Source of the DNA: Streptomyces akebiae
GTDB lineage: Bacteria; Actinomycetota; Actinomycetes; Streptomycetales; Streptomycetaceae
Length of the DNA: 64,000 nucleotides
Assembly (NCBI RefSeq): GCF_019599145.1
Contig: NZ_CP080647.1
Location: 1,116,001-1,180,000 of the forward strand
Direction: 5' to 3'
Below, piece by piece: positions 52,659 to 62,355 of this stretch. The position numbers and the translations under genes were made by a program. Every line of letters starts with the position of its first letter. Position 1 is the stretch's first letter. The notes under the pieces are model-generated. The model saw only the letters and a program-made list of their open reading frames with translations, had not been told where the DNA came from and made no database searches.

Positions 52659-53228
52659 CTAGGCGGAGATCCCGGCTTCGGCCCCAGCCCCCGCCTCACC
52701 CCCGCCCCCGGCTCCCACCCGCTTGTAGTAGATCGACGTCGGCCGCAGCCTCCCGTGCGGGTCCGTCGCGTAGTCGGGGATCGTTCCGATCCGGGTCCAG
52801 CCGGCCCCGCCGTAGAGGCGCTCGGCGGGGCTGTCGGTCTCGGTGTCCAGGTGGAGCAGGGTGACGCCCGCGTCGGCGGCGGCGCACTCGGCGGTCGCGA
52901 GGAGCGCCCGGCCGAGACCCCGGCCCCGGGCGGCCCGGTGCACCATCAGCTTGACGAGTTCGGCGCGGTGGCCGCTGTTGGGCTTGTCCGGGAGGGCCAG
53001 GCCGACCGTGCCGACCACTCGGCCGTCGTCGCACGCCACCCACACGACGAGCCCGCCCGCCGACACCGCCTCGACGCGCCGCTCCCACCAGTCGACGGCT
53101 GCCGCACGGTCGAGCGGCGCCAGAAAGCCGACTGACGCCCCGCCGTCCACGGTGTCCACCAGCAGATTTGCCAACTCGTCGATCAGGGAACGGAGTCGGG
53201 CGACGTCGAGGCGGGTGATCACACTCAT
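52659..53228 (-). CDS. GNAT-family N-acetyltransferase
   Basis: The protein is 189 aa. The GNAT fold has the acetyl-CoA motif A VKLMVHRAARGRGLGRALLA and motif B HLDTETDSPAERLYGGAGWT ending RIGTIPDYA, as in small-molecule acetyltransferases. A Gly/Ala/Glu-rich tail of about 18 residues ends the protein. ATG overlaps the stop of the XRE-cupin regulator by 4 bp, so the regulator and enzyme form an operon. Confidence 0.92.
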   Translation of the reverse strand: MSVITRLDVARLRSLIDELANLLVDTVDGGASVGFLAPLDRAAAVDWWERRVEAVSAGGLVVWVACDDGRVVGTVGLALPDKPNSGHRAELVKLMVHRAARGRGLGRALLATAECAAADAGVTLLHLDTETDSPAERLYGGAGWTRIGTIPDYATDPHGRLRPTSIYYKRVGAGGGGEAGAGAEAGISA

Positions 53229-53809
53229 GGCCGCACCACCACCAGCGCGTACCGCACGTCCTCGGGCCCCGGGCACCGGAACCGCGTCGCCCCCCACACC
53301 CGCATCCGCAGACAGTCCCCGGCGGCCAGCAGGTGTTCGACGTCCCGGTCGGTGATCCGGAGGGTGCCGTCCAGGACCCAGATGTGCTGTTCGAGGCCGG
53401 GCACGGACGGTCCGTCGTAGGCGATGTCGGCACCCGCCGTGAGCCGCCCCTCCACCAGCTCGCCGCGCAGCCCGGCCGCCGGCGGCGACACGGACCGCCG
53501 TACGAATCCGGACGTGCCGTCCGCCCAGACGGACTGCTCCGCCGCGCGCACGAGCGAGACGGGCTCGCACTCGACCTCGCTGAGCAGCTGGGACATCGTC
53601 CGGCCGTACACCTGACAGAGGCGGTTCAGCAGAGCCGCCGTGGGGCTGGTCTCCGCACGCTCGGCCCGGGAGAGGGTCGAACGGCTGACACCGCTGCGGT
53701 CCGCCAACTCCCCCAGAGACCAACCCTGTTCGGCCCGCAGTTCGGACAGGCGGGCGGCCAGACGGAGGTCTACGGGGTCCGGTCCCGCCCCTTCATCATC
53801 GATTCCCAT
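53225..53809 (-). CDS. XRE-family regulator with cupin domain
   Basis: The protein is 194 aa. HTH_3 spans residues 14-70 (LSELRAEQGWSLGELADRSG, VSRSTLSRAERAETSPTAAL). A double-stranded beta-helix cupin_2 follows at about 115-190 (GLEQHIWVLDGTLRITDRDV, EHLLAAGDCLRMRVWGATRF). Regulators of this type sense small ligands through the cupin. It is first in an operon with the acetyltransferase. Confidence 0.93.
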   Translation of the reverse strand: MGIDDEGAGPDPVDLRLAARLSELRAEQGWSLGELADRSGVSRSTLSRAERAETSPTAALLNRLCQVYGRTMSQLLSEVECEPVSLVRAAEQSVWADGTSGFVRRSVSPPAAGLRGELVEGRLTAGADIAYDGPSVPGLEQHIWVLDGTLRITDRDVEHLLAAGDCLRMRVWGATRFRCPGPEDVRYALVVVRP

Positions 53810-53879
53810 ATCTGAGATGTTATCCCGAATACGGGAATCGGCGGGTGCGCGGGGGCGCCGCCTACTCGGCTGCTTCCCC

Positions 53880-54779
53880 TTACTCGGCCGCTTCCCCCAG
53901 CGCCTCCAGCACCGGCCGGATCAGCGGGTGCCCCTCCGCGCCACGCCGCACGGCGGCGAAGACCCGGCGCGTGGGGGCCACGCCGTCGACGGGGCGTACG
54001 ACGACGCCCGTGAGGTCCGTGCCGCGCAGCGCCGAGCGGGGCACGAGGGCGACGCCCGCGTCGGCCGAGGCGAGGGCGACCACGGCGCGGAAGTCGTCGG
54101 AGGAGTGTTCGAGACGCGGCTGGAAACCGGCGTTCTCGCAGGCCAGGACGACGACGTCATGGCAGGGGTTGCCGGGATAGGGGCCGATCCAGGGATCCTT
54201 GGCCAGTTCGGCGAGCGGCACCTCGGCCGAGTCGGCGAGGCGGTGGCTGACGGGCACGACCGCGTCGAACGGCTCGGCGTACAGCGCGACATGGGTGAGG
54301 CGGGGGTCGTCGGCGGCCGGCGCGCCCCGGTACTCGACGGCCACCGCGATGTCGACCTGCCGGTCCAGGACCATCGGCAGGCTCGCGTCGCCCTCGGCGT
54401 CCTGGACGCGGAGGCGGATGCCGGGCGCGGACGAGGCCAGGCGGGCCAGGGCGGGTGCCACGACCTGGGCGATACCGGTGGCGAAGGAGGCGACCGTGAC
54501 GGTGCCGGCCTCGCCCGAGCTGTACGCGGCCAGCTCCGCGGCCGCCAGTTCCAGCCGGGCGAGGACCGCGTTGGTGTGGCCGAGCAGGATCTCGCCCGCC
54601 GGGGTCAGCCGTACGCCCTTCGCGCCCCGCTCGACCAGACGGTGCCCCGTCTCCTGTTCCAGGGCGGTGAGCTGCTGCGAGACGGCGGAGGGGGTGAGAT
54701 ACAGCGCGGCGGCAGCCGCCGTCACCGTGCGGTGGTCGGCCACCGCACGGAGGATGTGGAGCCGCCGTGCTTCGATCAT
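53880..54779 (-). CDS. LysR-family regulator
   Basis: The protein is 299 aa. HTH at residues 4-62 (LHILRAVADHRTVTAAAAAL, YLTPSAVSQQLTALEQETGH) and a standard periplasmic-binding-like effector domain (GTVTVASFATGIAQVVAPAL, GVALVPRSALRG). It is on the same strand as and downstream of kbl (77 bp), so it may be co-transcribed with, or simply near, the threonine degradation genes. Its target is not evident. Confidence 0.93.
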   Translation of the reverse strand: MIEARRLHILRAVADHRTVTAAAAALYLTPSAVSQQLTALEQETGHRLVERGAKGVRLTPAGEILLGHTNAVLARLELAAAELAAYSSGEAGTVTVASFATGIAQVVAPALARLASSAPGIRLRVQDAEGDASLPMVLDRQVDIAVAVEYRGAPAADDPRLTHVALYAEPFDAVVPVSHRLADSAEVPLAELAKDPWIGPYPGNPCHDVVVLACENAGFQPRLEHSSDDFRAVVALASADAGVALVPRSALRGTDLTGVVVRPVDGVAPTRRVFAAVRRGAEGHPLIRPVLEALGEAAE

Positions 54780-54856
54780 GGGATCGATTCTCTCAAATGC
54801 CCGCTTTCCCCCGGAGCCGCGCGCTTCGGTCCTCCGCCTCGGCCGAACCGCTCCGT

Positions 54857-56056
54857 TCAGCGCTCCAGCTCGGCCCGCGCCGCCACGAACGCGTCCACCG
54901 CCCGGTGCACGTCCGCCGTCGAGTGCGCGGCGGAGAGCTGGACGCGGATGCGGGCCTGACCCTGCGGGACGACCGGGTAGGAGAAGCCGATCACATAGAC
55001 GCCGCGTTCCAGGAGCAGTTCGGCCAGGCGGCCCGCCTTCGCCGCGTCGCCGATCATGACGGGCGCGATGGGGTGGTCACCGGGGAGGATGTCGAAGCCC
55101 GCCTCGGTCATGCGCCCGCGGAACAACGCCGTGTTCTCGGCGAGGCGGACACGCAGGTCGTCGGCCGACTCCAGGAGGTCGAGCACCTTCAGGGAGGCCG
55201 CCGCGATCACCGGGGCGAGGGTGTTCGAGAAGAGGTACGGGCGGGAGCGCTGGCGCAGCAGGGCGACGATCTCGGCGCGGGCGGCGACGTAGCCGCCGGA
55301 GGCGCCGCCGAGGGCCTTGCCGAGGGTGCCGGTGATGATGTCGACGCGGTCCATGACGCCGTGCAGCTCGGGGGTGCCGCGGCCGCCGGGGCCGGTGAAG
55401 CCGACGGCGTGGGAGTCGTCGACCATGACCATGGCGTCGTGACGGTCGGCGAGGTCGCAGATCTCGCGGAGCGGGGCCACGTAGCCGTCCATGGAGAAGA
55501 CGCCGTCGGTGACGATCAGCTTCCGGCGGGCACCGCCCTCGGAGGCATCCTTCAACTGCCTTTCCAGGTCGGCCAGATCGCGGTTGGCGTAGCGGAAGCG
55601 GCGGGCCTTGGACAGCCGGATGCCGTCGATGATCGAGGCGTGGTTGAGGGCGTCGGAGATCACCGCGTCCTCGGGGCCGAGCAGGGTCTCGAAGACGCCG
55701 CCGTTGGCGTCGAAGCAGGAGGAGTAGAGGATCGTGTCCTCCTGGCCGAGGAACGCCGAGAGCCGCGCCTCCAGTTCCTTGTGGACCTCCTGGGTGCCGC
55801 AGATGAAGCGGACGGAGGCCATGCCGTAGCCCCAGCGGTCGAGGGCCTCGTGGGCGGCGGCGATCACCTCGGGGTGGTCGGCGAGGCCGAGGTAGTTGTT
55901 GGCGCAGAAGTTGAGGACCTCACCGGGACGGCCCCCGGCGGTGACCGCGACGGTCGCCGACTGTGGGCTGCCGATGACCCGCTCGGGCTTGTGCAGTCCG
56001 GCGGCGCGGATCTCGTCGAGGGTGGCGCGCAGGTCGTCGCGCACGGAGTCGAACAT
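54857..56056 (-). CDS. kbl: Glycine C-acetyltransferase (2-amino-3-ketobutyrate CoA ligase)
   Basis: The protein is 399 aa. A PLP-dependent alpha-oxoamine synthase. The PLP-lysine lies in [19 protein letters not shown], the substrate residues in [20 protein letters not shown] and the PLP contacts in [11 protein letters not shown]. Cleaves 2-amino-3-ketobutyrate with CoA into glycine and acetyl-CoA. The preceding tdh gene, on the same strand 191 bp upstream, makes the substrate from L-threonine. ATG 56,056 follows GGAGCTTCCTGA-type purine-rich DNA. Confidence 0.95.
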   Translation of the reverse strand: MFDSVRDDLRATLDEIRAAGLHKPERVIGSPQSATVAVTAGGRPGEVLNFCANNYLGLADHPEVIAAAHEALDRWGYGMASVRFICGTQEVHKELEARLSAFLGQEDTILYSSCFDANGGVFETLLGPEDAVISDALNHASIIDGIRLSKARRFRYANRDLADLERQLKDASEGGARRKLIVTDGVFSMDGYVAPLREICDLADRHDAMVMVDDSHAVGFTGPGGRGTPELHGVMDRVDIITGTLGKALGGASGGYVAARAEIVALLRQRSRPYLFSNTLAPVIAAASLKVLDLLESADDLRVRLAENTALFRGRMTEAGFDILPGDHPIAPVMIGDAAKAGRLAELLLERGVYVIGFSYPVVPQGQARIRVQLSAAHSTADVHRAVDAFVAARAELER

Positions 56057-56169
56057 CAGGAAGCTCCTAGGGTGCGAGGAAGAGCGGGTGAGCCGAAGGG
56101 GCGCGCCTGGGTCGAGAGGGCATGGGGCCCCTCCCGTTCGAGCGGAGCCGAGAGTGGGGTTCGCGCCCA

Positions 56170-56188
56170 GACCCGACGAAGTCGGGTC
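56170..56188. terminator. Hairpin between tdh and kbl
   Basis: GACCCGAC (56,170-56,177), loop GAA, GTCGGGTC (56,181-56,188). A perfect 8-bp stem lies in the 191-bp gap. It could attenuate or process the tdh-kbl transcript, or end the tdh message. Confidence 0.4.
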
Positions 56189-56247
56189 GAGCACGATCGG
56201 CCTCTCGACACAGGCTTTGGCACCCCGGAGGCGAACCGAGCCGAATG

Positions 56248-57276
56248 TCAGACAGCCCAGTCGAGGATGACCTTGCCGCCGCTGCCGCTCGCCGCGTCCG
56301 CGAACGCCGCCTCGTGGTCGCGGTAGCCGTACCGGCCGGTGATGACAGGGGCCAGGTCGAGGCCGCCCTCCAGGAGCACCGTCATCGCGTACCAGGTCTC
56401 GAACATCTCTCGGCCGTAGATCCCCTTGATGGTGATCATGGACGTGACGACGCGGGACCAGTCGACGGCGAACTCCTCCGACGGCAGCCCGAGCATGGCG
56501 ATCCGGCCGCCGTGCGTCATGTTGGCGATCATGTCGCGCATCGCGGCGGGGTTGCCGGACATCTCCAGGCCTATGTCGAAGCCCTCCCGCAGACCGAGGG
56601 TCCGCTGCCCGTCGGCGATGGTCGACTCCCGCACGTCGAGCGCCAGGCTGACCCCGATCTTGCGGGCGAGTTCCAGCCGGTCCTCGCTGACGTCCGTGAC
56701 CACGACGTGCCGGGCGCCGGCGTGCCGGGCGACGGCGGCGGCCATCAGGCCGATGGGGCCCGCCCCGGTGATCAGGACGTCCTCACCGACCAGCGGGAAG
56801 GAGAGCGCGGTGTGCACGGCGTTGCCGAACGGGTCGAAGATCGCGGCCACATCGAGGTCGACGGGCACACGGTGCACCCAGACGTTGGTCGCGGGCAGGG
56901 ACACGTACTCGGCGAAGGCGCCGTCGCGTCCGACGCCGAGGCCGACGGTGGCGCGGCACAGGTGGCGGCGGCCGGCGAGACAGTTGCGGCACTTTCCGCA
57001 CACGAGGTGGCCCTCGCCGCTGACGCGGTCGCCGACCTGGATCTCGGTGACGGCACGGCCGGTCTCCACGACCTCGCCGACGAACTCGTGGCCGGCCACG
57101 AGCGGGGTGCGGATGGTCTGCCGGGCCCAGCCGTCCCAGGACCGGATGTGCAGGTCGGTGCCGCAGATCCCGGTCCGCAGGACCTTGATCAGTACGTCGC
57201 CGGGGCCGATCTCGGGCTCCGGGACGTCGACGAGCCACAACCCGGGCTCCGCCTTCTCCTTGACCAGCGCTTTCAA
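56248..57276 (-). CDS. tdh: L-threonine 3-dehydrogenase
   Basis: The protein is 342 aa from TTG 57,276. I chose TTG because CAGGAG lies about eight bases upstream and the protein then aligns with the family start [20 protein letters not shown]. Zn ligands: Cys in GICGTDLH, His in AGHEFVGE, structural cluster [18 protein letters not shown] site [20 protein letters not shown]. Oxidises threonine to 2-amino-3-ketobutyrate for the kbl product downstream. The rare TTG start may lower translation. Confidence 0.94.
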   Translation of the reverse strand: MKALVKEKAEPGLWLVDVPEPEIGPGDVLIKVLRTGICGTDLHIRSWDGWARQTIRTPLVAGHEFVGEVVETGRAVTEIQVGDRVSGEGHLVCGKCRNCLAGRRHLCRATVGLGVGRDGAFAEYVSLPATNVWVHRVPVDLDVAAIFDPFGNAVHTALSFPLVGEDVLITGAGPIGLMAAAVARHAGARHVVVTDVSEDRLELARKIGVSLALDVRESTIADGQRTLGLREGFDIGLEMSGNPAAMRDMIANMTHGGRIAMLGLPSEEFAVDWSRVVTSMITIKGIYGREMFETWYAMTVLLEGGLDLAPVITGRYGYRDHEAAFADAASGSGGKVILDWAV

Positions 57277-57482
57277 CGCTACGGCTCCTGTGGGTGCGCC
57301 CCCGGCGCGGTCCATGACGAGCGGGGCATGACGAACAGGCCCGTACCGGGGAGAGGGGTGGGATCGCCGATCAATCTGCCGCACACCGGCGCCCCGGGTC
57401 CATCGAGGTTTTCTTAACCTCCGCCGCAGCTTTCCTTCACACCCACACCGCGCCCGGCACCGCGGAGTGAAACGATGTCCTC

Positions 57483-57719
57483 ATGCCCAACGAGCCACAT
57501 CCCGACATGGGTCGGGACGATTGCGCGGGAGGAGCCACGGCCGAACCACATGCGGCCAGGACAGCGCCGGACCCGGACACCGTGCCTCGCTGCGCCGAAC
57601 CCGAACCGGACAGCTGGACCCTTCTGCTACAGGGTGGCAGTTTCTGCGCCCTGCCACTCGGCCACTCGGGGAGGCACTACGAGTCAGGAGCGCCCAGGAC
57701 CTGGATCGCGGACGAGTAG
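57483..57719 (+). CDS. Small hypothetical protein
   Basis: The candidate protein is 78 aa: an acidic, Pro/His-rich first half and a more structured end (SWTLLLQGGSFCALPLGHSG, RHYESGAPRTWI). The Cys/His content in FCALPLGHSGRHYE hints at a metal or ligand site. It lies alone between divergent tdh and convergent GAF genes. The ribosome site (GGAGTG) is 14 bases from the ATG, which is far. I do not recognise it. Confidence 0.45.
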   Translation: MPNEPHPDMGRDDCAGGATAEPHAARTAPDPDTVPRCAEPEPDSWTLLLQGGSFCALPLGHSGRHYESGAPRTWIADE

Positions 57720-57761
57720 CCTCATCCGCGATCCGCCATGAAGTGCCACCCGCTTCGCAGG

Positions 57762-58319
57762 TCACGGGAACGCCTCCCGCCCCTCGATCCGGGCGGCCAG
57801 TTCCGCGGCCATCGACTTGATGGTCTCCAGTCCCGCCCTGCCCCAGGGGCGCGGCTGCACGTCCATGACGCAGACCGTGCCGAGGGCGATGCCCGTGCGG
57901 TCGAGGAGAGGGGCCCCGAGATAGGAGCGAATGCCGTGGTCGTCGACGACGGGGTTACCGGCGAACTTCGGGTATTCGCGCACGTCTTCGAGGACGAGCC
58001 CTTTGCGTCGGACCACCACATAGGGGCAGAACCCGTGGTCACGGGCGAGGTGCCGATCGACCCCGAGGACCGTGGTGTCCGCCGTGGGCTGCGCCGACAC
58101 ATGCAGGCCGGCGAAGAACTGCCGTGCCTCGTCGATGAAGTTGACCGTCGCGTACGGCACCGCGGCGACCTCTGCGAGCCGGTCCGCGAAGGCGTCGAAG
58201 GCCGGTTCGGCGTACTCGCCGAGCCCCAGCAGCCGCAGCCGCTCCACGCGCTCGGGAGCGTCCCGGTCCTCGGGGGTGAGCAGCAGCCGGCCTACCGGAC
58301 GCGGCGGGTCGTACGTCAC
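57762..58319 (-). CDS. GAF-domain protein of the conservon operon
   Basis: The protein is 185 aa from GTG 58,319, overlapping the GTPase stop by 4 bp. A GAF fold spans residues 35-175 (FADRLAEVAAVPYATVNFID, CPYVVVRRKGLVLEDVREYP, YLGAPLLDRTGIALGTVCVM). GAF proteins can bind small ligands or haem. As the last member of a conservon it may provide the sensory input or output to the CvnD GTPase. Confidence 0.9.
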   Translation of the reverse strand: MTYDPPRPVGRLLLTPEDRDAPERVERLRLLGLGEYAEPAFDAFADRLAEVAAVPYATVNFIDEARQFFAGLHVSAQPTADTTVLGVDRHLARDHGFCPYVVVRRKGLVLEDVREYPKFAGNPVVDDHGIRSYLGAPLLDRTGIALGTVCVMDVQPRPWGRAGLETIKSMAAELAARIEGREAFP

Positions 58320-58915
58320 GTGTGGGCTCCGTGGCTCGGCAGCTGCGCCGGGGTGTGGGCGAGGAGGTGCCGGACGAGGGTGAGCAGGGTCTGGACGCCC
58401 GAGCTGGAGATACGGGCATCGCAGCAGACGACGGGGATCTCCGGGTCGAGGTCGAGGGCCGCGCGCACCTCGTCGGCGTCGTAGCGGTAGGAGCCGTCGA
58501 ACTCGTTGATGGCGACGATGAAGCCGAGGCCGCGCTGCTCGAAGAAGTCGACGGCGGCGAAGCAGTCCTCCAGGCGGCGCGTGTCGGCGAGGATGACCGC
58601 GCCGAGGGCGCCCTCGGAGAGTTCGTCCCACATGAACCAGAACCGCTGCTGTCCCGGGGTGCCGAACAGGTAGAGCACATGGCGCGCGTCCAGGGTGATG
58701 CGGCCGAAGTCCATCGCGACGGTCGTCTCGACCTTGTTCTCGATGCCGTCGAGATTGTCGGTGGCGGCGCTCACGGTGGTGAGCAGTTCCTCCGTGCTCA
58801 GCGGCGCGATCTCGCTCACCGCGCCGACGAAGGTCGTCTTGCCGACCCCGAACCCTCCCGCCACCAGGATCTTGAGTGCGGTGGGGAAGGGGTCAGAGCT
58901 GTCGTCGTAGTCCAT
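58316..58915 (-). CDS. Conservon Ras-like GTPase (CvnD type)
   Basis: The protein is 199 aa. G1 P-loop LVAGGFGVGKTTFVGAV, G3-like LFGTPGQQRFWFMWDELS, G4-type NEFDGS and the G5-like region are those of the Streptomyces conservon GTPases (MglA-like, with TPGQ in place of DxxGQ). It switches with the CvnB roadblock and CvnA sensor at the membrane. It starts 23 bp inside cvnC. Confidence 0.95.
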   Translation of the reverse strand: MDYDDSSDPFPTALKILVAGGFGVGKTTFVGAVSEIAPLSTEELLTTVSAATDNLDGIENKVETTVAMDFGRITLDARHVLYLFGTPGQQRFWFMWDELSEGALGAVILADTRRLEDCFAAVDFFEQRGLGFIVAINEFDGSYRYDADEVRAALDLDPEIPVVCCDARISSSGVQTLLTLVRHLLAHTPAQLPSHGAHT

Positions 58916-59270
58916 CGAGCACTGCCTCCAGAAGAGACCGGTCTGTCGGGTTGTGGTGGAAAACCGGGGGCTTGGTGGTGAGGGCTCCGCAGTCGACGAG
59001 GTCGGACAGCAGCACCTTGGTGACCGTCGCCGGCAACTTGAGGTGCGCGGCGATCTCGGCGACCGAGACGGGTGCCCGGCACAGGTCGAGTGCGGTCGCG
59101 TGTTCGGGGCCCAGATAGCCGAGGGGGGTCGCCCCGGTGGCCATCACCTGTGAGAGGAGATCGAGCGCGGTGGTCGGCCGGGTCCGGCCGTTGATGACGG
59201 TGTAGGGGCGCACCAGACGCCCGGCGGCGTCGTCGTACAGGGGTCCGTCGCCGGCCTCGGGCACGGTCAA
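58893..59270 (-). CDS. Conservon DUF742 protein (CvnC type)
   Basis: The protein is 125 aa from TTG 59,270, overlapping the cvnB stop (TTGA). DUF742 wording: RLVRPYTVINGRTRPTTALD, LDLLSQVMATG and the winged-helix-like end LPATVTKVLLSDLVDCGALT. The member of the four-gene set whose role is least known. It may bind the GTPase or DNA. Confidence 0.93.
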   Translation of the reverse strand: MTVPEAGDGPLYDDAAGRLVRPYTVINGRTRPTTALDLLSQVMATGATPLGYLGPEHATALDLCRAPVSVAEIAAHLKLPATVTKVLLSDLVDCGALTTKPPVFHHNPTDRSLLEAVLDGLRRQL

Positions 59271-59698
59271 GGCCTCATCGCTGAGGGTTCGACGGCTTGC
59301 CGGGGCTGGGTGACCAGGTACGGGCGGACGCTCTTGACCAGCATCGCCATCTCGTAGCCGAGGACGGCGGCGTCGGCCTCGCGTCCGGCGAGCACGGCGA
59401 GGCAGGTGCCGGAACCGGCGGTGGAGACGAACAGCAGGCTGGAATCGAGTTCGACGACGACCTGGCGGACGTCGCCGCCGTCGCCGAAGCGGACGCCCGC
59501 GCTGCGCCCGAGGGAGTACAGGCCGGAGGCCAGGGCCGCCATGTGGTCGGCGCTGTCCGGGTCGAGGCCGTGGACCGACTTCACCAGCCCGTCGCAGGAG
59601 AGCAGCACCGCGCTCGTGGTGTGCGGTACGCGCTGGACGAGGCCGCTCATCAGCCAGTCGAGGTCGGATACATGGCCGGTCGGCGCATCGCTCGCCAT
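59267..59698 (-). CDS. Conservon roadblock/LC7 protein (CvnB type)
   Basis: The protein is 143 aa. Roadblock/LC7 fold: LDWLMSGLVQRVPHTTSAVL, LSCDGLVKSVHGLDPDSADH, ASGLYSLGRSAGVRFGDGGD. MglB-like partner or GTPase-activating protein of the CvnD GTPase. It starts at ATG 59,698, 80 bp after the sensor gene. Confidence 0.94.
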   Translation of the reverse strand: MASDAPTGHVSDLDWLMSGLVQRVPHTTSAVLLSCDGLVKSVHGLDPDSADHMAALASGLYSLGRSAGVRFGDGGDVRQVVVELDSSLLFVSTAGSGTCLAVLAGREADAAVLGYEMAMLVKSVRPYLVTQPRQAVEPSAMRP

Positions 59699-59778
59699 GG
59701 TGGATCGACTCCTTGGGGTGCGTTGGTCTGCGGGAGCGCAGGAGGTGGGGACCGCGGTGGGGGTGGTGAGGGGGGTGG

Positions 59779-61968
59779 TCATCCGGCCGGTGTGCTCCCG
59801 TCCTGCCGGGACGTGAGGTCGTGTGCCGCGTCGAGGGCCGACGGGGGTACGGCTATGGGGGCGCCGCCCCTGGGGTGTCCGCCCAGGGGTTGCGCGGCGT
59901 CCTTGTGGGGTGCGTCCATGTGGGCCAGCTCCATGTGGAGTGCGGCGGCGCCGCCCGTGCCGCCGTGCGGTGCCGGGTTCGGGTGGCCCGTGTTCGGGCT
60001 CGTGCGCAGCTGTCCCGTGTCGATGCGGGAGGCGGCGTCGGGGGCGGGGGGTGCGAAGTCGGCGGGGGCGGCGAAGTCCGCCGGGGGCGTGTCCAGGGTG
60101 GAGGTGTCCCAGTCGGAGCTCTCCAGCTGGCGTGCCTCGGCGAGTCCGATGCCGCGCTGGAAGGCGGCCATCAGCCCGGGGTCGTGGCCGATGTAGTGGT
60201 CGGGGTCCTGGCGGGGCGGGGGCGGAGGGCCGCCGCGGAGCTGGGGCACGATGTGCTGCTGGGCGCGGCGGCGGGGCAGCTGGGGCTTGCCCATGGTGCC
60301 GCGGACGGCGCCGCCGACCCGGGGGGTCGGGGGTTTCCCGGTGTTCTCCTCGACGATCCGCCGGTCGTCGGGGCGGATGCCGGGCACGGCCTCGGCCGGG
60401 TTGGGCCGCTCCTCCCGGGCGCCGCGCACCGGCAGCGGGGTCGGCCCGGTGCCCCCTCTGGCTGAGCCCTGCTGACCGCTGCCCCGGCCGGGGCCCTGCT
60501 GTCGGGGCACGGTGGCACGCGCGGGGCTCGGGACGCCGCGGTGGCCGGGCTCGGGACGCGTGGGCCGGTCGGGGGCCGGACGGTCGGACCGGTCGTTGAC
60601 GTTCGCGGCGTGAGCGGGTCCGCCTGTGGTCGGGCGGTCGGCGGGACCGGGTGCGGACGCCCGTTGGGGCGTGGCCGCCTGCGGGTGGAGCGGTCCGGCG
60701 GGTCGGCGTGCGCCGGTGCTCTGCTCGGGGACGCCGTGGGTGTGCGGCAGATCGCCGGGCTCGCTGCCGAGCAGGCCCTGGGGGACGACGAACGCGGCTT
60801 GGACCCCGCCGTAGATGTTGCTCTGGAGGCGGACCTGGATGCCGTGGCGGCGGGCCAGCTGGGAGACGACGAAGAGGCCGATGCGGCCGTCCTGGAGGAG
60901 GCTGGCGACGTTGACCTGGTCGGGGTCGGCGAGCAGGGCGTTCATCTTGTTCTGCTCGGTGACGGGCATGCCGAGGCCGCGGTCCTCGACCTCGACGGCG
61001 AGCCCGGAGGTGACGAGGTTGGCGCGGAGCAGTACCTGCGTGTGCGGGGCGGAGAACACCGTGGCGTTCTCGACGAGTTCGGCGAGGAGGTGGATGACGT
61101 CGGCGACGGCGTGCCCGCGCAGGGTGCCGTCGACCGGGGGCACCAGCTTGACCCGGGAGTACTGCTCGACCTCGGCGATCGCGGAGCGCAGCACCTCGGT
61201 CATGGAGACGGGGTTGCTCCACTGGCGGCGGGAGACGGCGCCGCCGAGGACGGCGAGGTTCTCGGCGTGGCGGCGGATGCGGGTGGCGAGGTGGTCGACG
61301 TGGAAGAGGCCCTTGAGCAGGTCCGGGTCCTCGATCTCGTTCTCCAGGTCGTCGAGGATGGAGATCTCACGCTGGACGAGGGACTGGAGCCGGCGGGCCA
61401 GGTTCACGAAGACTTCGAGCTTCTGTTCGCTGCCGGCGTGGCTGGAGAGCTGGGAGGCCTGGACGACGGCGGTGACGGCGCTGTCGTGGGCGCGGGCGAG
61501 GTCGGCGGCGAGTGGCTCGAAGTCGTCGGCGCCGGCGGCGGTTCTGACGCGGGGCCCGCGGGCGGGCGGCTGGTCGCCGCGCCGGAGCGCGTCGACCAGG
61601 GAGCGCAGGTCGTCCTCGCTCTTGCTGCTGGCCTGACGCAGACTGCCCAGCCGTTCGCGGACGGACTTGGCGGTGCGCCCGGCGGCCACGGCGCCGATGG
61701 CGATGCCCGTGAGGGCCACGGCGGCGGCTCCGGCGAGGACCGCCCACAGGGTGAGGCTGGGGCGGGCGCCGCCGGCGCGGAAGGTGAAGAGGACGGCGGC
61801 GCAGGCGCTGAGTGCGACCGCGGTGGGGGGCAGGACCGCGAGTCGCACCAGCTGTGGCCGTATGTGGATCTCGGGCAGCGAGGGGACGGCGGCGCGGGCG
61901 GCCGATCGCCCGTGCCGCCCGCCCTCACGGCGGTCTGCGCGGGCGGCCGGTGCGCGAAGGTGAGACAT
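59779..61968 (-). CDS. Conservon sensor-like protein with HATPase domain (CvnA type)
   Basis: The protein is 729 aa from ATG 61,968, chosen for GAGG seven bases upstream. Two membrane helices (LAVLPPTAVALSACAAVLFT and LWAVLAGAAAVALTGIAIGA), a coiled linker, then a kinase-like core: dimerisation helices around KLEVFVNLARRLQSLVQREI, HATPase with ELVENATVFSAPHTQ and VEDRGLGMPV. Residues after about 420 form a Pro/Arg/Gly-rich disordered tail of roughly 300 residues. CvnA proteins may sense but lack a classical phospho-acceptor partner. First gene of the operon. Confidence 0.93.
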   Translation of the reverse strand: MSHLRAPAARADRREGGRHGRSAARAAVPSLPEIHIRPQLVRLAVLPPTAVALSACAAVLFTFRAGGARPSLTLWAVLAGAAAVALTGIAIGAVAAGRTAKSVRERLGSLRQASSKSEDDLRSLVDALRRGDQPPARGPRVRTAAGADDFEPLAADLARAHDSAVTAVVQASQLSSHAGSEQKLEVFVNLARRLQSLVQREISILDDLENEIEDPDLLKGLFHVDHLATRIRRHAENLAVLGGAVSRRQWSNPVSMTEVLRSAIAEVEQYSRVKLVPPVDGTLRGHAVADVIHLLAELVENATVFSAPHTQVLLRANLVTSGLAVEVEDRGLGMPVTEQNKMNALLADPDQVNVASLLQDGRIGLFVVSQLARRHGIQVRLQSNIYGGVQAAFVVPQGLLGSEPGDLPHTHGVPEQSTGARRPAGPLHPQAATPQRASAPGPADRPTTGGPAHAANVNDRSDRPAPDRPTRPEPGHRGVPSPARATVPRQQGPGRGSGQQGSARGGTGPTPLPVRGAREERPNPAEAVPGIRPDDRRIVEENTGKPPTPRVGGAVRGTMGKPQLPRRRAQQHIVPQLRGGPPPPPRQDPDHYIGHDPGLMAAFQRGIGLAEARQLESSDWDTSTLDTPPADFAAPADFAPPAPDAASRIDTGQLRTSPNTGHPNPAPHGGTGGAAALHMELAHMDAPHKDAAQPLGGHPRGGAPIAVPPSALDAAHDLTSRQDGSTPAG

Positions 61969-62271
61969 CAGCGTCCTCGTACTGGTCCGTCTGGGGTGTG
62001 GGGGGTGCCGCGTCTGGGCGACTTGGGCATGCGCCATCGCGTGTCGGTTGCGAGAGTCGAAGAATTCGGCCCAGCGTCGTCCGACGGCGACTCACAGTAG
62101 TCGCCGACGCGTCATGTGCGGTGCGCAGTTGACAAAGAGCGCCGTAATGCGTCCCGCTCTGGTATGAGGCTTCGTGCGACAGTCCGATAATTCTTCGGAC
62201 GTCTGTTCCTGCCGAATTCTTTTTGCGTCCGAATTTCGATCAGAGCTGATCAGAATGGATCGACAAAAGAC
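61969..62271. other. Promoter region of the conservon operon
   Basis: No gene is seen. It contains relatively AT-rich DNA (about 62,160-62,265: ATAATTCTTCGGAC, TTCTTTTTGCGTCC), unusual for this genome, where the promoter of the conservon operon most likely lies. Confidence 0.5.
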
Positions 62272-62310
62272 GTCGAGGGCCGGGGAGCACATCGCTCCCC
62301 GGCCCTCGAC
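62272..62310 (-). terminator. Strong 17-bp terminator hairpin of the metallo-hydrolase gene
   Basis: A perfect stem (62,272-62,288 with 62,294-62,310) closes a 5-nt loop. In the minus direction it is followed by GTCTTTTGTCG. It separates the metallo-hydrolase gene from the conservon operon on the same strand. Confidence 0.8.
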
Positions 62311-62355
62311 TTCCTTCTAAAAATCACCCTGTCGGGAGAATTCCCGACCCGTTTC

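Noticed and set aside
59267..61222. Minus-strand 651-codon open frame overlapping the conservon genes
   Set aside because: Its Arg/Pro/His-rich translation is a shifted frame of CvnA joined to CvnB by chance; the true frames match families.
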